Shown: in pieces, positions 27,709-36,591 of the stretch
Position numbering within the stretch: position 1 is the first letter of the stretch
How the letters are laid out: each line of letters begins with the position of its first letter
From: Streptomyces durocortorensis
GTDB lineage: Bacteria; Actinomycetota; Actinomycetes; Streptomycetales; Streptomycetaceae
Reading direction: 5' to 3'
Assembly (NCBI RefSeq): GCF_031760065.1
Contig: NZ_CP134500.1
Span: forward strand, 5,766,001-5,830,000
Length of the DNA: 64,000 nucleotides
Notes under the pieces: generated by a model
Seen by the model: only the letters and a program-made list of their open reading frames with translations
The model's database searches: none
Told to the model about the DNA's origin: nothing
Program-made: the position numbers and the translations under genes

Positions 27709-29060
27709 TGCGCGCCTCCCAGCGGGAGCGTGGCCAGGGCGCCCGGCAGCTGCTCGCGGTCCAGCCGTGCCAGGCCCACCTTGGCGTGCCGGGCGGCCTG
27801 CTCCAAAGTCCTTCGCACGCTCACCAGTTCCGTGTCCGAACCACCGGTGACCCGCACATGACCGGCCACGCTCGTCGAGCCCTGCCGCGCCCCGCGCCGC
27901 ACGGTCAGACTGAACGTCGTCGCGTAGGCGGGCACCGAGGTCAGCAGCGCGACCAGCTGCGGCAGCGGCGTCGCACCACGGCCCAGCTCGGGCCAGCGGT
28001 CCACCGCGTACGTGGTGTGCCACCGGTCGTCGCACCGCCAGACCCGAGAGGTCTCCGTCGTACGGCGCTGCGGCGCGGCGTCAGGCCGGCCCGCCCGGCC
28101 CGACAGGATGGGGTTGGCGCATGCGGAGGTGGCCACGGCGGAGTTCAGCTCGTCCTGGTCGAGTACCGCGGCCCGGAAGCCGGCGCCCGTGATCCGGCTC
28201 GCCACATGGTCCGCGACCCGCACCAGACAGCGCTGCGCGCCGTCCATCCCGCCGCCGCGCGCCTCGATCGCCTCGCGGCACAGCTCCGGATCCAGCTTCA
28301 CCGCCACCCACGTCAGGCGCAGAGCGGGCGCACCGGTCTGGTCCTGAAGCGGCGCGTACGAGAGCCGGGCCACCGACTGCCGCGGCAGATGCGGGGCCGG
28401 TGCGCACCGCACCTGCTGCACCAACTGGGCGGACTCCAGGACGATGTCGTCCACCTGGAGCGCGTCGCCCAGCAGCGACAGCGGGAGCGACCGTGCGCCG
28501 AACGCGGGCCGGAGCGACTCGCCGCTCGCCTGCACGCGCACCACGGCGGTCAGGAACGTACCGTCACCGAGCATGCCCACCGTCCGGTGGGCGCGGTCCA
28601 CATGGACCTGCGGGCCGAATCCGGGAACGTTCTCCGCCACCGGGGCGAGCATCGGCTCCCCGTCCGAGGGCGGCGCGGCGGCGGCCCGCCGCCGGGCCCG
28701 GAGCGCGAGAGCGGTCGACAGCCAGTCCTGGAGCGCGCGGCCCCGACGGCGTACCACCGCGAGGGCGAACAGCAGACAGACAAGCACGAGAGCGGGCACC
28801 AGCCACGCCCCGCCGAGCGCCGCGCCCACGGCGGCCACCCCGAGAGCCGCCTCGATGATGACCAGCTGCCGCAGCACGGGACGTACCCGGCCGGTCCGCG
28901 AGATCGAGCGGAGCGTCGTCGCGGCGGGCGCGTTCTGCGCGGGGGCGGCGGAGGGCGGGGCGGCGGGCGTCGGGGAGGGTTCGTTGCGGCGTTGCCTCCG
29001 GGAACTGCCGGAGGCTCTACGGCTGGCTCGCCCGGCACGCTCGCGCGTAGCTGCACCCAT
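27705..29060 (-). CDS. eccE: Type VII secretion protein EccE
   Basis: 451 residues. A basic N-terminus is followed by two adjacent membrane helices (~72-112: LVIIEAALGVAAVGAALGGA and WLVPALVLVCLLFALAVV), then a large soluble domain with the EccE pattern (VDRAHRTVGMLGDGTFLTAV, VWRCDDRWHTTYAVDRWP, TTFSLTVRRGARQG). EccE is the peripheral membrane subunit of the ESX core complex. Divergent from eccB across 183 nt that should hold both promoters; coupled downstream to the 236-residue unknown. Confidence 0.87.
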   Translation of the reverse strand: MGAATRERAGRASRRASGSSRRQRRNEPSPTPAAPPSAAPAQNAPAATTLRSISRTGRVRPVLRQLVIIEAALGVAAVGAALGGAWLVPALVLVCLLFALAVVRRRGRALQDWLSTALALRARRRAAAAPPSDGEPMLAPVAENVPGFGPQVHVDRAHRTVGMLGDGTFLTAVVRVQASGESLRPAFGARSLPLSLLGDALQVDDIVLESAQLVQQVRCAPAPHLPRQSVARLSYAPLQDQTGAPALRLTWVAVKLDPELCREAIEARGGGMDGAQRCLVRVADHVASRITGAGFRAAVLDQDELNSAVATSACANPILSGRAGRPDAAPQRRTTETSRVWRCDDRWHTTYAVDRWPELGRGATPLPQLVALLTSVPAYATTFSLTVRRGARQGSTSVAGHVRVTGGSDTELVSVRRTLEQAARHAKVGLARLDREQLPGALATLPLGGAQ

Positions 29061-29243
29061 TGCCGCGTTGCCCCCCTCGTGTCCGTATTCACCGTTTTCT
29101 GCACGGGTGTTGATCGGGTCGTCACCCTACCTGAGCACTGGCGGCGGAGCTCCAGCAGGCATAGTAGGGCCCGGTACGGCATCGGGGGCCGACGGCGCGT
29201 GTGGGACCCTGGTCGATCACTGGGGAGAAGAGGCAGCGGACAC

Positions 29244-30770
29244 ATGGCATCACGGCGGGATGAGCTCAACGCCTACACCTTCGCGAAGCGGAGGTTGATC
29301 GCACAGTTCCTGCAACCCAACCCGACCGGTTCCGAGGAAGGCGCCCCGAAGCCGCTGCGCGCGGTGCTGCCCGGAGCCATCATCGCCGTCGTGATTCTCG
29401 CCGCCTTCGGCGCCTGGGGCATGTTCAAGCCGGTGGCCCCCCAGAAGTGGGACACCCCCAAGGAACACGTCATCATCGCCAGCAAGTCCACCACCCGGTA
29501 TGTGGTGTTGACGACCGACGGCAAGAAGCAGCTGCACCCCGTACTGAACATGGCCTCCGCCAAGCTTCTCCTCGCCCCGGACAAGGGCACGGTCATCAAC
29601 GTCGACGAGTCGGTCCTGGACAGCGGCGAGATCCCGCACGGTGCGACCCTCGGCATCCCGTACGCCCCCGACCGGCTGCCCGACTCCAAGGTGGCGGGCG
29701 CGGCCAAGCGCTGGGCGGTCTGCGAACGGCCCGGTGAGGGCGGCCGGGCCATCCAGAAGGCGGCCTTCATCTTCGCCGAGCGCGAGGAGAACAAGACCGA
29801 GGGGAAGAACCGCCTGCGTGGTGGTGAACTGATGTACGTCGAGGGACCGGACCGGACCCGCTACATCGTGGACGCCGAGGGCAAGGCCTACCCCGTCAAG
29901 AAGGACGAACTGCTCCTGCGCACCCTGGTCGGCCAGAACGCCAAGCCCCAGCGGGTCTCGGCCTCCTGGCTGGCAACGCTCCACACCGGCGACCCGATCA
30001 CCTTCCCGACCGTGGACGGACGGCCGGGCGACCCCGCCGACGCCCCCGGGAGCCTGGGCACGCGGACGAACCGGGTCGGCATGGTCCTGGCCGCCACGGC
30101 GGGAACCAGGACCCAGCAGTACGTCGTCCTGCCGGGCAGGGTCGCGCCGGTCTCGGACTTCACCGCCAAGCTCCTGCTCAGCAGCCGCCAACTGGTCTCC
30201 CTCAAGCAGGCGGGCAACGCGCAGCCGGTGAGCGCCGCCGAGCTCGAACCGGGCGCCCCGTTCGGCCAGGGCAAGGACTGGCCGGTCAGCGAGCCCGAAC
30301 CCGTCAACTCCCCGAACGTCAAGAAGGGCAGCCGTAACACGGTGTGCAACGTTCTGCGCGGAGTCGACGCGGACAACGGCGCCACCACGCTCAGCACCTG
30401 GGTGGGTACGAGCTTCCCCGCGACGCTCCCCACCGGTTCCAGCAGCGCCTACGTCACCCCCGGATCGGGCGAGTTCTTCCGGCAGTTCAAGGGGTCGACG
30501 ACGGACGCTGGTTTCCTGTTCCTGGTCACCGACACCGGGCTGCGCTACGCGATGCAGTCCAACAGCGACAGCGGCCAGGACGCCTCCGGCATCGGTGAAC
30601 CCAGCTCGAAGGAGGAGCGGGAGGAGCAGCAGGCGGAGGCTCAGAGGGCCCAGAACCGGCTCGGCTACAAGGACGTCGACCCGACCCCTGTACCGGCGGC
30701 CTGGTCCGAACTCCTGCCGACCGGACCCCGCCTCTCCACCGGCGCCGCCAGCCAGCCGCAGGGTTCGTGA
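29244..30770 (+). CDS. eccB: Type VII secretion protein EccB
   Basis: 508 residues from ATG 29244 (MASRRDELNAYTFAKRRLIA), with GAAGAGG upstream. The start is diagnostic of EccB. One membrane helix at ~41-61 is followed by a periplasmic domain of R-type repeats with paired cysteines (WAVCERPG and VCNVLRG). EccB is part of the ESX membrane core and has been reported to have ATPase activity in mycobacteria. The C-terminal tail is Ala/Gln-rich. Its stop overlaps the upstream in-frame GTG of the mycosin gene, so the two are coupled or nearly so. Confidence 0.94.
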   Translation: MASRRDELNAYTFAKRRLIAQFLQPNPTGSEEGAPKPLRAVLPGAIIAVVILAAFGAWGMFKPVAPQKWDTPKEHVIIASKSTTRYVVLTTDGKKQLHPVLNMASAKLLLAPDKGTVINVDESVLDSGEIPHGATLGIPYAPDRLPDSKVAGAAKRWAVCERPGEGGRAIQKAAFIFAEREENKTEGKNRLRGGELMYVEGPDRTRYIVDAEGKAYPVKKDELLLRTLVGQNAKPQRVSASWLATLHTGDPITFPTVDGRPGDPADAPGSLGTRTNRVGMVLAATAGTRTQQYVVLPGRVAPVSDFTAKLLLSSRQLVSLKQAGNAQPVSAAELEPGAPFGQGKDWPVSEPEPVNSPNVKKGSRNTVCNVLRGVDADNGATTLSTWVGTSFPATLPTGSSSAYVTPGSGEFFRQFKGSTTDAGFLFLVTDTGLRYAMQSNSDSGQDASGIGEPSSKEEREEQQAEAQRAQNRLGYKDVDPTPVPAAWSELLPTGPRLSTGAASQPQGS

Positions 30771-30784
30771 GGAGGGGCACGGAC

Positions 30785-32134
30785 ATGGAGACGCACCTCG
30801 TACACACGGAGACGCCTGCCGTGCTCCAGGAGACGCCTGCCGTGCCCGAGGAGACGCACCCCGCGAGGAGGGAGACGCTTCCCGCGCCAAGGGAGACGTT
30901 CCCCGCCCGCCGCATCCTGACAGCCGTGGCGGCCGCAGCGGTCCTCCTCGTCACCCTGCCGGTGGTTCCGGCGGCCGCGGCCGACACGACCCGGTGCACC
31001 TTCCCCTCGAAGAAGTACCCGGGCCGCCCCTGGGCGCTGCAACGCGTCCTGCTGGACGAGCTGTGGAAGCAGTCCACCGGCAAGGGCGTTCGCGTCGCGG
31101 TCATCGACACCGGCGTCGACGTCAAGAACGAACAGCTCAAGCCCGCCGTGGACATCCGGGCGGGCCGCAACTTCCTACCGAAGAACCTCAAGGACGAGGA
31201 CGGCAGGAAGATCGAACGCGGCAAGGAGAACGGCACCACGGACAGGGTCGGCCACGGCACCAAGGTCGCCGGCATCATCGCCGCGCGCCAGGTGAAGGGC
31301 ACGGGCTTCACCGGCCTGGCCCCCGACGCGGTCATCATCCCGCTCCAGCAGAACGACGCCGAGGGCAACGGCACGACCAAGACCCTTGCCGACGCCATCC
31401 GCTATGCCACCGGGACGGCGAAGGCGGACATCATCAACATCTCGCAGGACACCGCCGACGCCGTGAAGCCGTCGGAAGACCTGAGGCAGGCGGTGAACGC
31501 CGCCCTCGCCCAGGACATCGTGGTCGTCGCCTCGGCGGGCAACGACGGACTCGGCGGCAAGGTGAAGGAGACCTACCCGGCGTCCTTCGACGGTGTTCTC
31601 GCCGTGGCCTCCTCGGACCGGAACAACGAACGGGCACCCTTCTCCCAGTCCGGCGAATTCGTGGGCGTCGCCGCGCCCGGCGTGGACATGGTCTCCACGG
31701 TCCCCGGCGGCGGACACTGCGCCGACCACGGCACCAGCTTCTCCGCCCCCTACGTCGCCGGAGTCGCCGCGTTGATCAGGGCGAAGCACCCCGACTGGAC
31801 GCAGAAGCAGATCGTCGCGCAGATCCAGCAGACGGCGGAACGCTCGGTCGCGGGCCACGACCGGCTGGTCGGCTGGGGTGTGGTCGACCCGGTTCGCGCG
31901 CTGACCGAGGACGACAAGCCGATCGACCGCCCGGTGGCACACGAGGGCATGAGCAAGGGCAAAGCCCCCACACCCGCCGAACTCCACCTGGGCGAAACGG
32001 CCGACGAACGAAACGCGCGTCTGGCGACGTACGTGGTGGTCGGCGGAGGCGTCCTGGTCGCCGCCATCGCGGGGGCGGCTGTGGCGGTACGCGACAGGCG
32101 GCGACGCATGATGCGCCTTCCGGCCAACACGTAG
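30785..32134 (+). CDS. mycP: Mycosin, type VII-associated subtilisin-like protease (copy 1)
   Basis: 449 residues from ATG 30785, chosen because GAGGAGG lies about 8 nt upstream; an in-frame GTG at 30767 is possible. Residues 2-43 are six heptapeptide repeats before the signal sequence (LTAVAAAAVLLVTLP). The S8 catalytic residues are Asp108 in VAVIDTGVD, His157 in GHGTKVAGI, oxyanion Asn253 in ASAGNDG and Ser318 in HGTSFSAPYVAG. A C-terminal helix (VVGGGVLVAAIAGAAVAV) and a basic tail anchor it outside the membrane. Mycosins stabilise the ESX complex and cleave some substrates. Confidence 0.93.
   Translation: METHLVHTETPAVLQETPAVPEETHPARRETLPAPRETFPARRILTAVAAAAVLLVTLPVVPAAAADTTRCTFPSKKYPGRPWALQRVLLDELWKQSTGKGVRVAVIDTGVDVKNEQLKPAVDIRAGRNFLPKNLKDEDGRKIERGKENGTTDRVGHGTKVAGIIAARQVKGTGFTGLAPDAVIIPLQQNDAEGNGTTKTLADAIRYATGTAKADIINISQDTADAVKPSEDLRQAVNAALAQDIVVVASAGNDGLGGKVKETYPASFDGVLAVASSDRNNERAPFSQSGEFVGVAAPGVDMVSTVPGGGHCADHGTSFSAPYVAGVAALIRAKHPDWTQKQIVAQIQQTAERSVAGHDRLVGWGVVDPVRALTEDDKPIDRPVAHEGMSKGKAPTPAELHLGETADERNARLATYVVVGGGVLVAAIAGAAVAVRDRRRRMMRLPANT
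30788..30913 (+). repeat. Six 21-bp repeats coding a heptapeptide repeat in mycosin 1
   Basis: Six successive 21-nt units each begin GAGACG and code ETHLVHT, ETPAVLQ, ETPAVPE, ETHPARR, ETLPAPR and ETFPARR. They lie before the signal sequence, so they would be cytoplasmic or part of an extended signal region. The first five bases are identical in every unit. Confidence 0.85.
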
Positions 32135-32190
32135 TGACGGGACGGGGGGAAGGCGCCGCCATGACACAAGTCACGTGGCCCCCAACTCGA

Positions 32191-32219
32191 TTGGCGCTGT
32201 CCTACGCAGTGACTACAGT
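32191..32219 (+). promoter_or_regulatory. Putative sigma-70-type promoter before the Esx-like gene group
   Basis: TTGGCG (32191-32196) and TACAGT (32214-32219) are separated by 17 nt, close to the vegetative Streptomyces consensus. They lie about 93 nt before the GTG at 32312, in the 177-nt gap after mycP. By eye only. Confidence 0.45.
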
Positions 32220-32311
32220 TGTCGGGATGAGATCAGACCGGATCACGCAAGTGCGATAGCAACGCGGGGCCATCTGAGCAAACGGGGATGCGGAACGGGG
32301 AGGACGGCATT

Positions 32312-32761
32312 GTGACCGATCCAGGTGGCGGTGGCGGAACGGGTGACCTCAGGCGCGGAGTGGGCGCGCTGGAGAAGTTCAAGAAGCGCGTCGACGCCCT
32401 GCTGGCGGACTTCGAGGGTTCCGCGGCCAGCAAGTCGAAGGTGGCCGACCAGAAGGTGACACGCGCCTCCCTGAGCGGCCAGAACGCCCGCTTCGCCGAG
32501 GCGGACGGCCTCTACACCCAGTACAACCGGGTCCACTCCTCCCTCGTCTCGCTCTCCAAGTCGCTCGGCGACCAGATCGAGTACCTGAGCCTGGGCGTAC
32601 ACGCGGCGGCCGTGGGCTTCGACAACGTCGAGGACGACATCAGGCGGCGCTTCTACGAGATCCAGGCGCGTATGGACCAGGAGCGCGAGAAGGCCGCCAA
32701 GCCGGAACCGACACCGACCAACAACGACAAGCAGTCGGACGCCGGGTGGGCAGCGGAATGA
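32312..32761 (+). CDS. Helical Esx-like protein, partner candidate of the WXG-tail protein
   Basis: 149 residues from GTG 32312, with GGGGAGGA 7 nt upstream; an ATG at 32288 has no proper site. After a Gly-rich start it is almost all helix (LRRGVGALEKFKKRVDALLA, DGLYTQYNRVHSSLVSLSKS, VEDDIRRRFYEIQARMDQER) and ends in a Pro/Asn/Asp-rich tail. No WxG motif and no signal peptide. Its stop overlaps the start of the WXG-domain gene (ATGA), the arrangement of Esx partner pairs. A role as helical partner is inferred. Confidence 0.7.
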   Translation: MTDPGGGGGTGDLRRGVGALEKFKKRVDALLADFEGSAASKSKVADQKVTRASLSGQNARFAEADGLYTQYNRVHSSLVSLSKSLGDQIEYLSLGVHAAAVGFDNVEDDIRRRFYEIQARMDQEREKAAKPEPTPTNNDKQSDAGWAAE

Positions 32762-34398
32762 GCGACAAGAAGCAGCAGAACCTGACGCCTGCGGAGCAGC
32801 AGAAGCAGGACGAGGGACGCGTCCAGGCCCAACTGACCGTCACGGACATGTCCGAGACGGCCGGCCGGATCATGGAGTCCTTCGGCTTCGGCAACCCCCG
32901 CAGCGGAGGCCGTACCTCCTTCGAGGGACACGAGCTCAACGCCATGATCGACCTGGTGGAGAACTCCAACCCGGAACACCTGGAGAGCGCGGGCGAGGCC
33001 CTCTGGAAGGCCAGGGACGCCATCCGGGGCGCGGCGAAGGAACTGGGCGACCACATCGACGCGGTCGACTGGCAGGGCGAGTCCGGCGACGCCTTCCGCA
33101 AATGGGGCAAGGGCCTGGTCGCCCACGCCACCAGGCTGAGCGACTTCGCGGAAGCCGCCGGCACCCAGATCACCGTCGCAGGCACCGGCCTGGCCTCCGT
33201 CCGCAGCGCCATGCCCCCGCGCGACGGCCGCCTGGTACGCAAGCGTCCGGACGACATCGAGTTCCCGGCTCGCATCGAGGGCAACCCGGAGTACGAGGCT
33301 GCGCTCAAGGTGGAGAAGAACCGCCAGGAGGCGATCAACCAGGTCAACCGGCTGGCGTCGTACTACTCGGTCTCTGAGGAGGTGCTGGCGGGGCAGGAGC
33401 CGCCGCGGTTCGAGGAGACGCTCAAGGTCGCCATGCCGAGGCCTGACGCGGGCAGGGGCCCCAGCCCCTCTCCTGAGCCATCGCCCCAGCGCACCGAGAT
33501 CTCAGGCAGCAGCACGGCACCTACCGCTTCGGGGCGTGCCGTCCCGGGAGAAGCTGAAGCCGTGGCCGCTGGAGATCGCCGCACTCCGGTCGGAGCCGTC
33601 GGGTCTGCGTCTGTGCCTGAGAAGAGCATTTCGACAGAGATCAACAGTGTCGTAACCCCGCCAGCCCCGACGACCATTACTAGTGTGGCACCAACGCCCA
33701 TGCCTACGAGTACGGCAGGGCCGGTCGGAGGGCCAACGCCGCCTCCAATGACAGCCTTCGCGAGTCCTGTTCAGGCGAGCTCGCCACGGCCGACTGGGCC
33801 CCCAGGCATACCGCGTTCTGCCAGCCAGCCGGGCCCAGGCAAGGCCCAGGCCATCGGAGGAGTTCCTACCGCGAACGGCCCGGCTGGTAGTGCGGTTGGT
33901 CGCCCTGGGCCCATGGGAGGTGCGGCTGGGCACCCGGGGGTGGCCGGTGGCCGACCGACAGGCGGTCCGGGCGGCACGTCCGCGGTTGGCGCTCCTCGCA
34001 CCGTAAGCGGCAACGGCATCGTGGGCGGAACCCCCCAACGAGCTACGTCTGGGCAGGTGCCCGGAGCTGCTGCGGCTCGAGGAGTGTCGCGCGGAACGGT
34101 GATCGGTGCTCCAGGAGCGCCTCAAGGTAGGGCCGGTGTATCCGGTGGGCGAGCCGTTCCTGCCACAGGTGCCAATGGAGTCGTCGGTGCTCCCCGCAAC
34201 GCTTCAGGGCCCGGCGCGAACGCCAAGGGCTTCACGACCGGTGGCGCAGGGCTCGTCCGTGGTCCGGCGGGCGGGCGGAACTCCAGCCGGGACAACGAGG
34301 AGGACAAGGGCTCGTCCCGTCCTGGCTACCTCACAGAAGACGAAGAAACATGGAACGTCGGTCGGCGCGGAGCAGTGCCGCCGGTGGTCGAGCAGTAG
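32758..34398 (+). CDS. WXG100-domain protein with long Gly/Pro/Ala tail, candidate type VII substrate
   Basis: 546 residues. The N-terminal ~210 residues are helical with a WXG-type turn, VDWQGESGDAFRKWGKG (W105, G107). Residues ~225-510 are low-complexity Pro/Ala/Gly/Thr with Gly-rich segments, and the end is acidic-aromatic (YLTEDEETWNVGRR and VPPVVEQ). There is no Sec signal, which fits ESX export. From about 33.45 kb onward codon usage is less G/C-biased than in the first half. It is translationally coupled to the 149-residue helical protein; the mycosin 2 gene follows 27 nt later. Confidence 0.78.
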   Translation: MSDKKQQNLTPAEQQKQDEGRVQAQLTVTDMSETAGRIMESFGFGNPRSGGRTSFEGHELNAMIDLVENSNPEHLESAGEALWKARDAIRGAAKELGDHIDAVDWQGESGDAFRKWGKGLVAHATRLSDFAEAAGTQITVAGTGLASVRSAMPPRDGRLVRKRPDDIEFPARIEGNPEYEAALKVEKNRQEAINQVNRLASYYSVSEEVLAGQEPPRFEETLKVAMPRPDAGRGPSPSPEPSPQRTEISGSSTAPTASGRAVPGEAEAVAAGDRRTPVGAVGSASVPEKSISTEINSVVTPPAPTTITSVAPTPMPTSTAGPVGGPTPPPMTAFASPVQASSPRPTGPPGIPRSASQPGPGKAQAIGGVPTANGPAGSAVGRPGPMGGAAGHPGVAGGRPTGGPGGTSAVGAPRTVSGNGIVGGTPQRATSGQVPGAAAARGVSRGTVIGAPGAPQGRAGVSGGRAVPATGANGVVGAPRNASGPGANAKGFTTGGAGLVRGPAGGRNSSRDNEEDKGSSRPGYLTEDEETWNVGRRGAVPPVVEQ

Positions 34399-34425
34399 TC
34401 CCCCAGGGAAGGTTCGGAAGTCGGG

Positions 34426-35688
34426 ATGACAGCAGGAACGGGCCGGGCCCGGTTGCGTGTGCGCGGCGCACTGGCTCTCGCTGCCTCGTTGAGTGTGGTC
34501 CTCGTCGGTACGGCACAGCCTGCCGCAGCTGCGGATGTGCAGTCGAAGCAGTGGTACCTCGGTGCGATGCAGGCTGAGGAAATGTGGAAGGTCACGACAG
34601 GTGAAGGCATTAAAGTCGCTGTCATTGACACAGGTGTGAACTCGTCCACCCCGTCGCTACAAGGACAAGTTCTCGCGGGGGTCGATGCCACTGGTGCTCC
34701 GGGGGACGAGACTGACGACTACAACGGGCACGGCACGACCATGGCTGAGTTGATCGCTGGCACGGGGAAGGGCGGCGGTCTGAAGGGCCTTGCCCCAGGA
34801 GCCCGGATCGTTCCCATGAGGGTCTCGGACACCGATTTCAGGAACAAGCACTCGTCCACTGTGTATAGCTCTGCCGATGCCATCCGTGCCGCCGCAGACA
34901 GTGACGCGAAGATCATCAGCATGTCGTTCGGCAGTGAGTTCCCCATGGAGCGCGAGCGTGCGGCCGTTGAATACGCTGGCAGCAAGGGGAAGCTGTTCTT
35001 TGCTGCTGTGGGCAACGAGGCGAAAAGGGGAAAGAAGGAGGACTACCCTGCTGCATACCCTGAGGTTGTAGGCGTTGCCTCGGCGGACCGCGCAGGCAAG
35101 GTTGCTGAGTACTCTCAATATGGTGCCACCGTGGACATCGCCTCCCCCGGCAACGACATCCCGCGCTGGTGCGACAACTCCTTCCAGCGCTACTGCGACG
35201 GCGACGGCGGCACCAGCGCAGCCACCGCCATCGCCTCCGCCTCCGCAGCCCTCGTCTGGTCCGCCAACCCCGACTGGACCGCCAACCAAGTGCTCAACGT
35301 CCTCTTCGACACCGCCAGCCGGGACTGGAAGAAGGGCGAGCGCAGCAAGTACCTCGGTCACGGTCTGATCCGCCCCTCGATGAACATCCTCAAGGGCAAG
35401 GGTGACCCCGGCGCCCCGGACATCAGCCCGCTCACCAAGAAGAAGACGACCGGCCCTGCCGACTCGTCCGCGCCCGGTGATTCGTCCGCGCCCGACGCCT
35501 CCGCCACACCGCAGCCCGCCAAGAACGACGGCAAGAGCGATGAGCAGGTCGCAGCGGCGGAGGAGACCAAGTCCTCCGGCTCCTCGGGCGGCGAAAGCCA
35601 GTTGGGCCTGATCATCGGCGTGTCAGCAGGGGCGGCCGTGCTCGCAGGTGTTGCCTACGCCGTGATGCGCAGGCGTCGCGCCGCCTGA
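34426..35688 (+). CDS. Mycosin-like subtilisin protease (copy 2)
   Basis: 420 residues. Signal peptide at ~1-36 (RGALALAASLSVVLVG...AAA). The S8 catalytic set looks intact: Asp68 in VAVIDTGVN, His102 in NGHGTTMAELI, Asn197 in AAVGNEAK and Ser264 in GGTSAATAIA. A Pro/Ser/Asp linker leads to a C-terminal helix (LGLIIGVSAGAAVLAGVAYAV) and a basic tail, the mycosin layout. Codon usage changes abruptly near 35,120: 14 of the first 37 codons end in A/T, but only 1 of 37 from 35,131. It lies between the WXG-tail gene and esxB. Substrate unknown. Confidence 0.88.
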   Translation: MTAGTGRARLRVRGALALAASLSVVLVGTAQPAAAADVQSKQWYLGAMQAEEMWKVTTGEGIKVAVIDTGVNSSTPSLQGQVLAGVDATGAPGDETDDYNGHGTTMAELIAGTGKGGGLKGLAPGARIVPMRVSDTDFRNKHSSTVYSSADAIRAAADSDAKIISMSFGSEFPMERERAAVEYAGSKGKLFFAAVGNEAKRGKKEDYPAAYPEVVGVASADRAGKVAEYSQYGATVDIASPGNDIPRWCDNSFQRYCDGDGGTSAATAIASASAALVWSANPDWTANQVLNVLFDTASRDWKKGERSKYLGHGLIRPSMNILKGKGDPGAPDISPLTKKKTTGPADSSAPGDSSAPDASATPQPAKNDGKSDEQVAAAEETKSSGSSGGESQLGLIIGVSAGAAVLAGVAYAVMRRRRAA

Positions 35689-35763
35689 CCGTACGTTCCG
35701 CGTGCCCCCGGTCGGCCAACCCCGCCGGGACCGTACAGAACCAACCGAAAAGGAAAGAGAATC

Positions 35764-36117
35764 ATGGCGGATCAGAAGATCTCCGATGCCACACTCCTGA
35801 AGCTGGAGGGCGACCTCACCCTGAAGTTCAACTCGGTGAAGGGGCAGCTCAAGCAGCTCCACGGGACCATCGACAGCCTCGAAGGCAAGTGGAAGGGCAT
35901 CGGGGCCAACCAGTTCAACGCCAAGCAGGAACAGATCAACCAGCGCATGGTCAGCCTGGCCAAGCAGCTTCTCCGGTTCCAGGAGGCCATCAAGGCCGCA
36001 CGTACGATCTCGGGCAACACCGAGGACGAGATTCGACAGGCCCTCCAGGGCGTGGACGTCGTCGATGGCTACTCCAGCAAGGAGACCGAAAGGGCGTCCA
36101 GCCTGAACAGCTTCTGA
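35764..36117 (+). CDS. esxB: WXG100 protein EsxB
   Basis: 117 residues; AAAGGAAAG precedes the ATG. Helix-turn-helix with the WxG turn SLEGKWKGIGANQF (W43, G45) and, in the C-terminal extension, Tyr103 and Glu107 in GYSSKETE, which match the YxxxD/E type VII export signal. It should form a secreted heterodimer with the next protein. The name follows my memory of the S. coelicolor order (esxB then esxA); the A/B labels could be swapped. Confidence 0.88.
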   Translation: MADQKISDATLLKLEGDLTLKFNSVKGQLKQLHGTIDSLEGKWKGIGANQFNAKQEQINQRMVSLAKQLLRFQEAIKAARTISGNTEDEIRQALQGVDVVDGYSSKETERASSLNSF

Positions 36118-36152
36118 CCCTCACTTCTCAAACGACTACAGCGGAGGACCAC

Positions 36153-36452
36153 ATGGCGAACAACAACGACGGTACGACGGTTGTCACTTATGCGAGCCTG
36201 GATCTCGCGGCCGGTGAGATCGAGCGGCAGAGCAAGCAGCTCGCCCAGGACCTGGACGAGATCAAGACCATGGTCGCGTCGGTCTCGGAGCTGTGGGAGG
36301 GCGAGGCGAAGGAGGCGTACCGCTTGTCCCAGGTGAAGTGGAACGAGGACGCGGGGTTCATCCGGGACAACCTCAAGGACATCGCGCAGAAGGTCCGTGA
36401 GGCGGCCCCTCTGTACCGCAGCGGCGACAAGCGCTCCGCAGCGAACTTCTGA
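36153..36452 (+). CDS. esxA: WXG100 protein EsxA
   Basis: 99 residues from ATG 36153, with GGAGG 6 nt upstream. Two helices around the turn SELWEGEAKEAYRL (W48, G50). No YxxxD/E in the short tail, so the export signal of the pair would come from EsxB. The gene lies 35 nt after esxB and is followed 30 nt later by a strong terminator. The pair is the main ESX substrate and has been implicated in Streptomyces development. Confidence 0.88.
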   Translation: MANNNDGTTVVTYASLDLAAGEIERQSKQLAQDLDEIKTMVASVSELWEGEAKEAYRLSQVKWNEDAGFIRDNLKDIAQKVREAAPLYRSGDKRSAANF

Positions 36453-36482
36453 TCTCTGGCAGAGGTCAACGAACAGCACATA

Positions 36483-36529
36483 CACACGTCAGGGTGGGCA
36501 CGCGCGGGAGGTGCCCACCCTGACGTGTG
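36483..36529. terminator. Strong bidirectional terminator after esxA
   Basis: Perfect 19-bp arms, CACACGTCAGGGTGGGCAC (36483-36501) and its complement (36511-36529), around a 9-nt loop. It lies 30 nt past esxA and faces the end of the convergent eccC gene. Confidence 0.85.
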
Positions 36530-36591
36530 TCGTGTAAGCGGATGCGGACGCAGGTACGGAAGCGCAACGGGTACGCAAGCGGATGCGGATG

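Noticed and set aside
32758..35688. Recent mobile-element insertion as the cause of the GC change
   Set aside because: No inverted ends, target duplications, transposase or integrase are visible; gene exchange by recombination explains it better.
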